Shown in pieces: positions 54,736 through 62,688 of a DNA stretch of 64,000 nt (its first letter is position 1; each line of letters starts with the position of its first letter). A program made the translations under genes and the position numbers. The notes beneath the pieces were generated by a model. The model ran no database searches and had not been told where the DNA came from. It saw only the letters and a program-made list of their open reading frames with translations. Location: assembly GCF_000963945.1 (NCBI RefSeq), contig NZ_BAMW01000007.1:62001-126000 (forward strand). Reading direction: 5' to 3'. Origin of the DNA: Acetobacter indonesiensis (GTDB lineage Bacteria > Pseudomonadota > Alphaproteobacteria > Acetobacterales > Acetobacteraceae).

Positions 54736-55439
54736 GTGCGGGCCTGCATCCAGGACACCGTGATACCGGCCAACGCCCCCAACGGCACATACCACCCTTT
54801 GGGCAGAACCAGATAAGCCGCCACAGCCACACTCAGGCTTGCCAGCCACGGCAGCATGGACCCCACGCCTTTCCACATGCCACGCAGCAAAACAAAAAAT
54901 ACGGCCGGAAAGGCCATATCAAACCCATAGCGGGTAACGTCCCCTAATATCGGACCGAGCAAAGCGCCGAAAAAAGTAAAAACAATCCATGAGCCATAAA
55001 GCCCGCTTGATATCCCCATGTAATAAGGCAGGCTAAATCCGGTTTTACGGGCATCAGTCAGACTAAGCGCCCACGTTTCATCACACATAAAAAACAGGCT
55101 GGGCAGCATGATTTTACTCGGTATGCGGCGCAGATAAGGCGCAAGGGTCGCGCCCATAAGAATATGCCGACTGTTGACCAGAAACGTCACGCCAACAATC
55201 AGCAACATATGTGGGGGAGACGTCCATAACCCGACCGCTGCAAATTCTGACCCACCACCGAAATTCAACCCGGTCATCAAGGGAACATCAAGCAGACTGA
55301 ACTGGTGCATGCGGGCCTGTGCGCCCAGTACCAAGGCAAACGGCACAAACCCCACCATAATAGGCAAAGACACACGCAATCCGCGCCAATATTCCGCTTT
55401 TCTACAGCGCACGTCTGGCGCAGGCCTTTCACTTGGCAC
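54732..55439 (-). CDS. azlC: AzlC branched-chain amino acid exporter subunit
   Basis: 235 residues with about 7-8 helices. YWRGLRVSLPIMVGFVPFALVLGAQA at the N-terminus, the GGGSEFAAVGLW loop and LVNSRHILMGATLAPYLRR are family-typical. With AzlD it exports leucine, valine, isoleucine or analogues such as azaleucine. The start is GTG at 55439. It is divergent from an Lrp/AsnC regulator, the classic arrangement for azl loci. Confidence 0.92.
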   Translation of the reverse strand: MPSERPAPDVRCRKAEYWRGLRVSLPIMVGFVPFALVLGAQARMHQFSLLDVPLMTGLNFGGGSEFAAVGLWTSPPHMLLIVGVTFLVNSRHILMGATLAPYLRRIPSKIMLPSLFFMCDETWALSLTDARKTGFSLPYYMGISSGLYGSWIVFTFFGALLGPILGDVTRYGFDMAFPAVFFVLLRGMWKGVGSMLPWLASLSVAVAAYLVLPKGWYVPLGALAGITVSWMQART

Positions 55440-55571
55440 GACTTGAAACCTATTTGCTCATCGAATACGCAATCTTATCTCACTCCCCGTGGCATGTGCA
55501 TGCAAAAGCATCGTTCTTTTACTGATTTATTAGAGTATAATGCTAAAATTATTTCTTATATTGGTTGGAAA

Positions 55572-56036
55572 ATGTCGCTTAAAATTGATGTCATAGACAA
55601 GAAAATTCTGGCCGCACTGCAACGCAATGGCCGCATCAGCAATGTGGAACTGGCGAAAAAGGTCGGGCTTTCCCCTACACCTTGTCTGCGTCGCGTTAAA
55701 ATTCTGGAAGATGCAGGCATTATTGATCGCTACGTTGCCCTGCTGAACCCCACCAAAATGGGCATCACCACCACCGTTTTTGTCCGAGTGTGGCTGGAGG
55801 GACAAGATGAAGATACCGTCAGCCATTTTGTAAAAGCCGTACAGGCGTCACCCGAAGTGGTCGAATGTCACCTGATGGCTGGAGACTGTGATTTTCTGCT
55901 CCGTGTTGTTGCGCAGGATCTGGAAACATATAGACGGTTTCAGGCTGAATATCTGGCGCGGGTCAAAGGTGTGCGTAGCCTGAAAACGGATATTCCCATG
56001 CAAAAAATCAAACTCTCATGGGAAATACCGCTCTAG
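55572..56036 (+). CDS. Lrp/AsnC regulator of azlCD
   Basis: 154 residues. DNA-binding part IDKKILAALQRNGRISNVELAKKVGLSPTPCLRRVKILEDAGIIDRY and AsnC-type ligand domain with ECHLMAGDCDFLLRV. The start at 55572 (MSLKIDVIDKK) is chosen because the frame upstream is not family-like. It diverges from azlC (132 bp) and likely controls it and itself, sensing leucine or related amino acids. Confidence 0.92.
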   Translation: MSLKIDVIDKKILAALQRNGRISNVELAKKVGLSPTPCLRRVKILEDAGIIDRYVALLNPTKMGITTTVFVRVWLEGQDEDTVSHFVKAVQASPEVVECHLMAGDCDFLLRVVAQDLETYRRFQAEYLARVKGVRSLKTDIPMQKIKLSWEIPL

Positions 56037-56075
56037 GGAGGCAGAGTGGCATAAAGAAACACCCTGCCCGTGCCC

Positions 56076-57530
56076 TTAGCCGTTCTGGGTTGCCAAGGCT
56101 TGCCTGACCCCTTCTGCCCACGCGGGGTCGGCCTTGTGAAAATGCTCAAGCTGGCGTTCGATAATAAATGTCGGCACACCCTGCATGGCCGCTGCTATGT
56201 TGCTGAAGAACCGCTGCTTTTGCCCATCATCAAACAGTCGGAACAATGCCGCTGGCTGGGTGTAATCGTCATTCCCTTCACGATGATCATAATACCCGGC
56301 ATAGCCTTCCAGACGCAGGGGCGGTTCTTTGACTGAAGGCTCCTCAACCGGGCCGCTGAAGGAATTGGGCTCGTAGTAAGCATCTGTGCCACGAGGAGAA
56401 TCAGACCGCATCGGGCCATCGGCATGATATGTCCGCACCTGCGTTTTAGGTCGATTAACCGGCAGATTTTCGTAATGCGTACCCACCCGATAGCGATGAG
56501 CATCAGCATAGGCAAACAATCTGCCCTGCAAGACTTTATCTGGCGAATAGCCAATTCCCGGCACAATATTTGAAGGAGAGAACGATGCCTGCTCCATTTC
56601 CGCAAAATAATGTTCCGGGTTGCGGTTAAGCTCCATGACACCGACTTCTATCAACGGAAAATCTGCGTGCGGCCAGACTTTGGTCAGATCAAACGGATCA
56701 AAAGACTGCTTCAGGGCATCTTCTTCCGGCATTATCTGAACAAACAGCGTCCAGCGGGGAAAATCTCCGGCTTCAATAGCATTATAGAGATCACGCTGGG
56801 CACTTTCGCGGTCCTGCCCGACAACTTCCGCCGCTTCTGCGTTCGTCCAGTGTTTGTGCCCCTGCTGCGTCTTGAAATGAAATTTCACCCAAAACCGCTC
56901 ACCCGCATTGTTCCAGAATGAATAGGTGTGGCTACCAAAACCATTCATGAAACGATATCCCTGCGGCAAGCCTCGGTCAGAGAACAGAATAGCCACCTGA
57001 TGCAGGCTTTCCGGGCTAAGTGACCAGAAATCCCACATAGCCGTTGCCGAGCGCATGTTGGTGCGCGGGTGGCGCTTTTGCGTATGAATGAAGTCAGGAA
57101 ATTTCATAGGGTCACGGATGAAAAAGACCGGGGTGTTATTCCCCACCAGATCCCAGTTGCCTTCGTCTGTATAAAACTTCATGGCAAAGCCGCGCACGTC
57201 ACGTTCAGCATCGGCTGCGCCACGTTCTCCGGCTACGGTTGAAAAGCGCACAAGCAGATCGGTCTGCTTGCCAATTTCCCCAAATATCGCAGCACGCGTG
57301 TAGCGGGTGATATCGTGCGTGACGGTGAATGTTCCATATGCTCCAGATCCTTTTGCATGAACAACACGTTCGGGAATCCGTTCCCGGTTCTGGTGGGCCA
57401 GTTTTTCCAGTAACTGATAATTTTCCAGCAGCAGCGGCCCATGTTTACCGGCACTCTTGCTATTCTGGTTGTCTGGCACGGGGGTGCCCGCAGTCGTGGT
57501 TAAAACGGGTGGTTTGGCTGTTTGAGACAT
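56076..57530 (-). CDS. katA: Monofunctional heme catalase
   Basis: 484 residues, small-subunit (clade 3-like) catalase. The catalytic His is in [12 protein letters not shown] (about 58), Asn in [11 protein letters not shown], and the proximal Tyr in [14 protein letters not shown]. The cytoplasmic enzyme disproportionates hydrogen peroxide, a main product of acetic acid bacterium aerobic metabolism. It diverges from oxyR over about 100 bp with an OxyR-box-like repeat. Confidence 0.96.
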   Translation of the reverse strand: MSQTAKPPVLTTTAGTPVPDNQNSKSAGKHGPLLLENYQLLEKLAHQNRERIPERVVHAKGSGAYGTFTVTHDITRYTRAAIFGEIGKQTDLLVRFSTVAGERGAADAERDVRGFAMKFYTDEGNWDLVGNNTPVFFIRDPMKFPDFIHTQKRHPRTNMRSATAMWDFWSLSPESLHQVAILFSDRGLPQGYRFMNGFGSHTYSFWNNAGERFWVKFHFKTQQGHKHWTNAEAAEVVGQDRESAQRDLYNAIEAGDFPRWTLFVQIMPEEDALKQSFDPFDLTKVWPHADFPLIEVGVMELNRNPEHYFAEMEQASFSPSNIVPGIGYSPDKVLQGRLFAYADAHRYRVGTHYENLPVNRPKTQVRTYHADGPMRSDSPRGTDAYYEPNSFSGPVEEPSVKEPPLRLEGYAGYYDHREGNDDYTQPAALFRLFDDGQKQRFFSNIAAAMQGVPTFIIERQLEHFHKADPAWAEGVRQALATQNG

Positions 57531-57614
57531 GATGATCTGCCTTCTTTTCTGTGTGTAAACACAGATCTATCAGCCCCCATTCAATAAAATAATTCGTTTA
57601 ATTTTATTGTTTAG

Positions 57615-57629
57615 ATAGGGTATACCTAT
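57615..57629. promoter_or_regulatory. OxyR-box-like site (ATAG-N7-CTAT)
   Basis: ATAG-N7-CTAT matches the outer half-sites of the OxyR consensus. It is three bases upstream of the oxyR ATG and about 85 bp from the catalase start, so it could repress oxyR and activate the catalase gene. Confidence 0.55.
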
Positions 57630-57632
57630 CTA

Positions 57633-58577
57633 ATGTCTCAAACAGTTTCTCGCTCCCTTAGCGGCCTGACACTCCGTGACCTTGAATATATTCTTGCCGT
57701 TGCCCGCACGGGCCATTTTGGCCGGGCCGCTGAACAATGCGCCGTGACGCAACCCGCATTGAGCGAACAGATTCGCAAAGTAGAAACCCTGCTTGAGTGC
57801 GTGCTGTTTGAACGCGGCCGTCATGGAGCAAGGCTCACCCAACGCGGCACAACCCTTCTTCCTTTGATGGAAACCATTGTCCGTGATGCCCGCGCCCTGA
57901 TGGCACAGGCCCGAAGTGCTGAAGAAACCCTGCAGGGCTCGCTGGCACTTGGTATTATTCCGACGCTGGCCCCCTATTACATGCCTACTCTTTTACGGCA
58001 GTTACGCTGCCACACACCTGACATCGCACTGCGATTGACTGAAAACCGCACGGCTGATCTGGCGCGTCAGTTATTGGATTACGAGCTTGATTTGGTTGTC
58101 GCCGCCCTGCCCGCTTCTGAAAGCGGCATAACGACAGCCCCACTTTTCTTCGAGCCTTTTCGTGCGCTGGTGCCCCTTACCCATCCACTTGCACAGAAAA
58201 TACACCTAACGCCTGCTGATCTTGAAAGTGCAGATTTGATTCTGCTTGATCAGGGAAACTGTTTGCGTGACCAGACCCTGTCACTTTGTTCAATCACACA
58301 GCCATCCCGCACACCGGACGATGCTCTGATCGCCACCAGTGTGGAAATGCTACGCTACATGGTCGAAGCAGGAGAAGGCGTTGCTGTCATGCCTGCCTTA
58401 GCGGTGGAAGGATTAGGACAGACAGGTGGTTTTTCCAAAGCGCTCTCTTTTACAGATCCGACCCTTGGCCGCACCATAGCGCTCTGGTGGCGCAAGACTG
58501 ATCCTCGCTGCACCCTGTTTGAAAACCTTGCAGACGTTATCAGAACCGCATCGCCTGATTATAAACAGCACCCATAA
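57633..58577 (+). CDS. oxyR: Hydrogen-peroxide-responsive regulator OxyR
   Basis: 314 residues, LysR family. Winged helix LTLRDLEYILAVARTGHFGRAAEQCAVTQPALSEQIRKVE at the N-terminus. The redox cysteines are Cys210 and Cys219 (LDQGNCLRDQTLSLC), with the spacing of E. coli Cys199/Cys208. It is divergent from catalase, the usual OxyR-katA layout. An OxyR-box-like site lies immediately before its start, so a strong Shine-Dalgarno has little room. Confidence 0.95.
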   Translation: MSQTVSRSLSGLTLRDLEYILAVARTGHFGRAAEQCAVTQPALSEQIRKVETLLECVLFERGRHGARLTQRGTTLLPLMETIVRDARALMAQARSAEETLQGSLALGIIPTLAPYYMPTLLRQLRCHTPDIALRLTENRTADLARQLLDYELDLVVAALPASESGITTAPLFFEPFRALVPLTHPLAQKIHLTPADLESADLILLDQGNCLRDQTLSLCSITQPSRTPDDALIATSVEMLRYMVEAGEGVAVMPALAVEGLGQTGGFSKALSFTDPTLGRTIALWWRKTDPRCTLFENLADVIRTASPDYKQHP

Positions 58578-58631
58578 ACACCCCATATCCATTGCATGAG
58601 AGTTTTATGAAGTCGCTTTGCCCGCATGATA

Positions 58632-58668
58632 TAAAAAAGGCTGTACGGCGTTTAAGAAACCGCACAGC
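58632..58668 (-). terminator. Intrinsic terminator of the cyd operon
   Basis: A 10-bp stem with one mismatch (GGCTGTACGG / CCGCACAGCC) and, on the minus strand, a T6 run. It sits between the convergent oxyR and cyd genes. Confidence 0.75.
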
Positions 58669-58690
58669 CCCGCTTTCCGCACACAGAAAG

Positions 58691-58810
58691 CTAATTATGA
58701 ATAACCAGCTTTAACACACCCGCGACAACGCCCAGAGCCAAAACCCCACCAACCCAGAGCGCCAGAAACCAGGCAAGCTTACGCCACAAGGGCTGTTCAA
58801 CCGTCTGCAT
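58691..58810 (-). CDS. cydX: Small cytochrome bd subunit (CydX/DUF2474-like, 39 residues)
   Basis: A 39-residue single-pass protein, MQTVEQPLWRKLAWFLALW..., with one hydrophobic helix (WFLALWVGGVLALGVVAGVL). AAAGGAG lies upstream of the ATG at 58810. It starts 15 bp past the cydB stop. Short proteins of this shape (DUF2474/CioX-like) accompany cyanide-insensitive cytochrome bd. The name is by position and shape only. Confidence 0.75.
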   Translation of the reverse strand: MQTVEQPLWRKLAWFLALWVGGVLALGVVAGVLKLVIHN

Positions 58811-58825
58811 CTGCGTCTGCTCCTT

Positions 58826-59860
58826 TTAATGGTAGCTTTCGCTGTGTTCGTTCACGGGGCCACGAAACACATGATAGGCAAAAGCGGTATAGGTCAGAAT
58901 AAGCGGGATCAAAACCGCAGCCCCCACCAGCAGAAAAGCCTGACTGGTTGGTGGAGACGACGCATCCCAGATTGTCATGCCAGGGGGCACGATATAGGGC
59001 CACATATTGATACCCAGCCCTGTAAATGACAGGAAAAACCAGCCCAGTGCACAGAAAAACGGAATCCGCCGAGAGGTTTTTCCGCGCAGAGCCATCATCA
59101 TCACGATAGCAAGCACCGCAACGGCAACAGGCACAGGCGCAACAAACAGAATACGCGGCCAGTCAGTCCAGTGTTGCATGTAGGTTGCGTGCAAAGCGGG
59201 TGTCCAGACTGACACACCCACAATCATCAGCAGCATCAGAACGGAAAGGATACCGCTCCATTTCCGCATACTGTCTTGCAGCGTGCTTTCTGTTCGCCAC
59301 ACCAGCCATGCCGCGCCAAGCAATGTATAACCACACACAACAGCCAGACCGCAAAACAGCGGGAAAGGCGACAACCAGTCAAAGCTGCTACCGACAAACT
59401 GGTTGTTTTCAACTTTGATGCCGGACACCAATGTTCCCAGAACAACGCCCTGCATAAAGGTGGCAATAAAAGACCCTACACAGAACCCAATATCCCACAA
59501 AGCCTGCGCTTGTTCGGTATGCATGCGGGAGCGAAACTCAAACGCTACACCACGAATAATCAATGCAAACAGCATAATGAAGATCGGCAGATACAAAGCC
59601 GGCAGGATGGTGGCGTATGCGTTAGGAAAAACCCCGTATAGGGCAGCCCCACCAAAAATCATCCATGTTTCATTGCCGTCCCAGACGGGGGCAATGGTCT
59701 GAATCATGATGTTGCGATGTATCTTGTTTTTCTCGGCAAAGAACAGAATGCCCAAGCCAAGATCAAACCCATCAAGAACAATGTAGATGAAGATTGCCAC
59801 GGCAGCCAACACAGCCCAGACAACCGGCAGCCAATAGGCAGCACCTGATAGCTCTATCAT
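58826..59860 (-). CDS. cydB: Cytochrome bd quinol oxidase subunit II (CioB type)
   Basis: 344 residues, about eight TM helices. VLDGFDLGLGILFFAE near residue 30, WDGNETWMIFGGAALYGVFPNAYA, and the VVCGYTLLGAAWLVWRTE region are diagnostic. It supports the heme-bearing subunit I in the membrane-bound bd oxidase. The gap from cydA is 2 bp. Confidence 0.95.
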   Translation of the reverse strand: MIELSGAAYWLPVVWAVLAAVAIFIYIVLDGFDLGLGILFFAEKNKIHRNIMIQTIAPVWDGNETWMIFGGAALYGVFPNAYATILPALYLPIFIMLFALIIRGVAFEFRSRMHTEQAQALWDIGFCVGSFIATFMQGVVLGTLVSGIKVENNQFVGSSFDWLSPFPLFCGLAVVCGYTLLGAAWLVWRTESTLQDSMRKWSGILSVLMLLMIVGVSVWTPALHATYMQHWTDWPRILFVAPVPVAVAVLAIVMMMALRGKTSRRIPFFCALGWFFLSFTGLGINMWPYIVPPGMTIWDASSPPTSQAFLLVGAAVLIPLILTYTAFAYHVFRGPVNEHSESYH

Positions 59861-59862
59861 AA

Positions 59863-61290
59863 TTATGCTTCCGTCCCTGCGTTATCTGACACAGCGCCAG
59901 CCATGGCGGCCGCACGTTGTGGGTGCCGGGGATCTGGCCCCGTTTCATTGGAGTGAGGCTCCTGCGCGAAACCACGCAGCAGAATGCTGATGCCCGATGC
60001 AAAAACAATCGCATAGACAATTACAAAAATGACCAGCGTGCCCCAGATGCTGGCACTCGGTACTGGCGATGCGCTATCAACCGTGCGCAACAGACCATAA
60101 ACGGTGAAGGGCTGACGCCCCACTTCGGTCGTGACCCAACCGCACAGCAACGCAATAAAACCTGCCGGGGTCATGATAAGGACGGCACGCTGCAACAGCT
60201 TGCTGTTCCACAAAGCACCACGCCACCGGAGCCACAGTGAATATAGCCCTGCCAGTGCCATCAAGACACCCAGAGCAATCATGATCCGGAAGCTGAAAAA
60301 CACGACATAGGACGGCGCACGCTGGTCTTTGGGATAATCCTTCAAACCGGGCACTTTCCCGCTCAAACTGTGGGTCAGAATCAGCGAGCCTGCATATGGT
60401 ATGGCGATCTTATAGCGGGTGACCTCGTTCTCCATATCCGGGATACCGAACAACAGTTCCGGGGCATAGCCTTCGCTCTCCCAATCACCTTCCATGGCGG
60501 CAATCTTGGCGGGCTGATATTTCAATGTGTTCAGACCGTGGGCATCACCCGCCAGAATTTGAAGTGGGCCAACAATCGCGGCCATCCACATGGCCATAGA
60601 AAACATGATTTTAACGGCTTCTGTAGGCTGTCTACCTGCACGGCGCGCCCGGATAAGATGCCAGGCCCCAACACCCCCGACCACAAACGCGACGGAGAGA
60701 AACGCCGCCAGCGCCATGTGCACAAGACGAAACGGAAAGGACGGATTAAAGACAATTGCCCACCAATCCTGCGGGATAAAACGTCCTGTACCAGGTTCTA
60801 TGGCATACCCCTGGGGCGTCTGCATCCATGAGTTTGAAGATAAAATCCAGCTCATGGAAATGAGTGTGCCAAGGGAGACAACACAGGTGGCAAAGAAATG
60901 GAGCTTCTTACCAACCTTGTTCATGCCAAACAGCATGATCCCTAAAAAACCCGCCTCAAGAAAAAACGCGGTCATAACTTCGTAGCCCAGAAGCGGCCCC
61001 AAAATTGGGCCTGCTTTCTGGGAAAACTGCGCCCAGTTGGTTCCGAATTCGTAAGACATGACCAAACCGGAAACAACGCCCATGCCAAATACAATAGAAA
61101 ACGCCCGCAACCAGTAACGGAACAGATCAAGATAAACCTGCCGCCCCGTTTTAAGCCACAAGCCTTCCAGCACAGCCAGATAGGCAGCCAGCCCTATGGA
61201 AAACGCGGGGAAAACAATATGAAATCCGACAGTGAATGCAAACTGCAATCGCGCCAGAAAAAGGGCATCTAGTCCTGTCACCGGGGGCAT
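59863..61290 (-). CDS. cydA: Cytochrome bd quinol oxidase subunit I (CioA type)
   Basis: 475 residues, shorter than E. coli CydA (522), with the short Q-loop of the cyanide-insensitive oxidases. Heme-ligand histidines are FTVGFHIVFP and RLVHMALAAF; the Met ligand is in SFRIMIALGVLM. The Q-site signature is GWVTTEVGRQPFTVYG, with Phe where Trp is usual. It oxidises ubiquinol and reduces oxygen to water without pumping protons. Known from acetic acid bacteria as the alternative oxidase. Confidence 0.95.
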   Translation of the reverse strand: MPPVTGLDALFLARLQFAFTVGFHIVFPAFSIGLAAYLAVLEGLWLKTGRQVYLDLFRYWLRAFSIVFGMGVVSGLVMSYEFGTNWAQFSQKAGPILGPLLGYEVMTAFFLEAGFLGIMLFGMNKVGKKLHFFATCVVSLGTLISMSWILSSNSWMQTPQGYAIEPGTGRFIPQDWWAIVFNPSFPFRLVHMALAAFLSVAFVVGGVGAWHLIRARRAGRQPTEAVKIMFSMAMWMAAIVGPLQILAGDAHGLNTLKYQPAKIAAMEGDWESEGYAPELLFGIPDMENEVTRYKIAIPYAGSLILTHSLSGKVPGLKDYPKDQRAPSYVVFFSFRIMIALGVLMALAGLYSLWLRWRGALWNSKLLQRAVLIMTPAGFIALLCGWVTTEVGRQPFTVYGLLRTVDSASPVPSASIWGTLVIFVIVYAIVFASGISILLRGFAQEPHSNETGPDPRHPQRAAAMAGAVSDNAGTEA

Positions 61291-61399
61291 ACTCCAAGAG
61301 GAAAAAGAGGCGGTTGTAAAGAAAGCTTATCCAGCGTGTCAGGCATACGATGGGACGCATTACGCCATGACGTGAAATACGCATCCGCCAGAACACATG

Positions 61400-61430
61400 A
61401 TCAAAGACGGCAATAAAAATTATCTTTGAT
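61400..61430. promoter_or_regulatory. Inverted repeat ATCAAAGA-N15-TCTTTGAT
   Basis: Two perfect 8-bp arms, centre to centre 23 bp (about two helix turns), lie 110-140 bp upstream of the cydA start. The ATCAA/TTGAT half-sites recall FNR-type boxes, but the spacing is wider than FNR's; the regulator is not identified. Confidence 0.4.
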
Positions 61431-61476
61431 GGCAGTCTTTCTGTTCTAACTGTGCTTTGCGGTGTGTGACAAAGTT

Positions 61477-61492
61477 ATTCCAATTATGGAAT
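61477..61492. promoter_or_regulatory. Inverted repeat ATTCCA-N4-TGGAAT
   Basis: A perfect 6-bp inverted repeat with a 4-bp centre, between the cydA promoter and the DyP gene. Possibly a repressor site; the regulator is unknown. Confidence 0.35.
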
Positions 61493-61675
61493 TATAAGCA
61501 ACAGTAATGATGGGCACGGCACCTTGCTCTTTGCCCCCCTCTGCTTCTATGCATTTCGTCGTGCAAACGATATCGGGAGCCTCTGGTTCCCTGTTTTGCT
61601 ATTATTTTCTTACGTTTTGTCTGAACTTACAGATAATGCCCTCCCGCCTTACCTTTTGTTAGATACGGACACACC

Positions 61676-62605
61676 ATGCCCCCAGTCGCCCCCCAGCCCG
61701 TTGTGGCTCCATTGACCCGCGCAGCCATTTTTCTTGTTCTGACCATCAACCCGGATGCTGAAGCAGCTACCGCGGTCAAACAGCTCTGCGCTGACCTGTC
61801 GGGCTTACGGCGCACCGTGGGGTTTCGTGATCTGAACGGCCAACTTTCCTGTGTACTGGGGGTTGGTTCCGCAGCGTGGGACCGCCTGTTTCCGGGCGAA
61901 CGCCCCAAAGAGTTACATCCGTTCAAGGAAATTCAGGGCGTGCATCACGCTGTCTCAACGCCGGGCGATCTGCTGCTGCATATTCGTGCTGTGCGCATGG
62001 ATATGTGCTTTGAAATGGCGGCCCTCATTATGGACCGTCTGCGCCCCTACACAACCGTGGTAGATGAAGTGCATGGCTTTAAATATTTTGATGACCGCGA
62101 CCTAATCGGTTTTGTAGACGGCACTGAAAACCCTGAAAATGCAGCAGCCAGTGAAGCAGCGTTTATTGGGGATGAAGACCCTGCATTTGCGGGTGGCAGC
62201 TACGTCATCACCCAAAAATATCTGCACGATGTTAAGGCATGGAACAAACTGCCTATCGAAATGCAGGAAAAAATTATTGGCCGCAAAAAGCTGTCAAACG
62301 TTGAACTGGATGACGCCACAAAGCCTGACTACGCCCATAATGCCCTGAATGTTGTCACACGCGATGGCAAACAGATTGATATTGTCCGTGACAACATGCC
62401 TTATGGAGAAATTGGAAAAGGTGAATTTGGCACCTATTTTATCGGGTATGCACGTTCCGTTTCCACAACAGAGGAAATGCTGCAAAACATGTTTGTTGGC
62501 AAACCTGCTGGCAACTATGACCGTCTGCTTGATTTCAGCAAGGCTGTGACAGGCACATTGTTTTTTGTACCAACAATCGATTTTCTGGATGACGTGCAGG
62601 CGTAG
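61676..62605 (+). CDS. DyP-type heme peroxidase (YfeX-like)
   Basis: 309 residues. The family motif GFVDGTENP holds the catalytic Asp (GxxDG), and the proximal His lies in the DYAHNALNV region. The protein has no signal peptide or Tat motif, so it is cytoplasmic; YfeX-like members have peroxidase activity on heme or dyes. It is divergent from cydA and converges with an S9 peptidase across a terminator. Confidence 0.93.
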   Translation: MPPVAPQPVVAPLTRAAIFLVLTINPDAEAATAVKQLCADLSGLRRTVGFRDLNGQLSCVLGVGSAAWDRLFPGERPKELHPFKEIQGVHHAVSTPGDLLLHIRAVRMDMCFEMAALIMDRLRPYTTVVDEVHGFKYFDDRDLIGFVDGTENPENAAASEAAFIGDEDPAFAGGSYVITQKYLHDVKAWNKLPIEMQEKIIGRKKLSNVELDDATKPDYAHNALNVVTRDGKQIDIVRDNMPYGEIGKGEFGTYFIGYARSVSTTEEMLQNMFVGKPAGNYDRLLDFSKAVTGTLFFVPTIDFLDDVQA

Positions 62606-62649
62606 GAACGCCTCGTTGCCGACGCGACGAATAGTTTAGCAACTCCTAC

Positions 62650-62683
62650 AAAAAAGCCCCCTTAAAGCAGGGGGCTTTTTTTA
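62650..62683. terminator. Intrinsic terminator between DyP and S9 genes
   Basis: A GC-rich stem (aagccccct / agggggctt) flanked by an A-run and T7, serving both convergent genes. Confidence 0.88.
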
Positions 62684-62688
62684 TCGGC

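Larger units (their letters stand above)
61291..61675. other. Divergent promoter region between cydA and the DyP peroxidase gene
   Basis: 385 bases without a gene. It holds two inverted repeats (61400-61430 and 61477-61492, listed separately) and is AT-rich near 61400-61500, consistent with promoters for both divergent genes. Confidence 0.55.
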
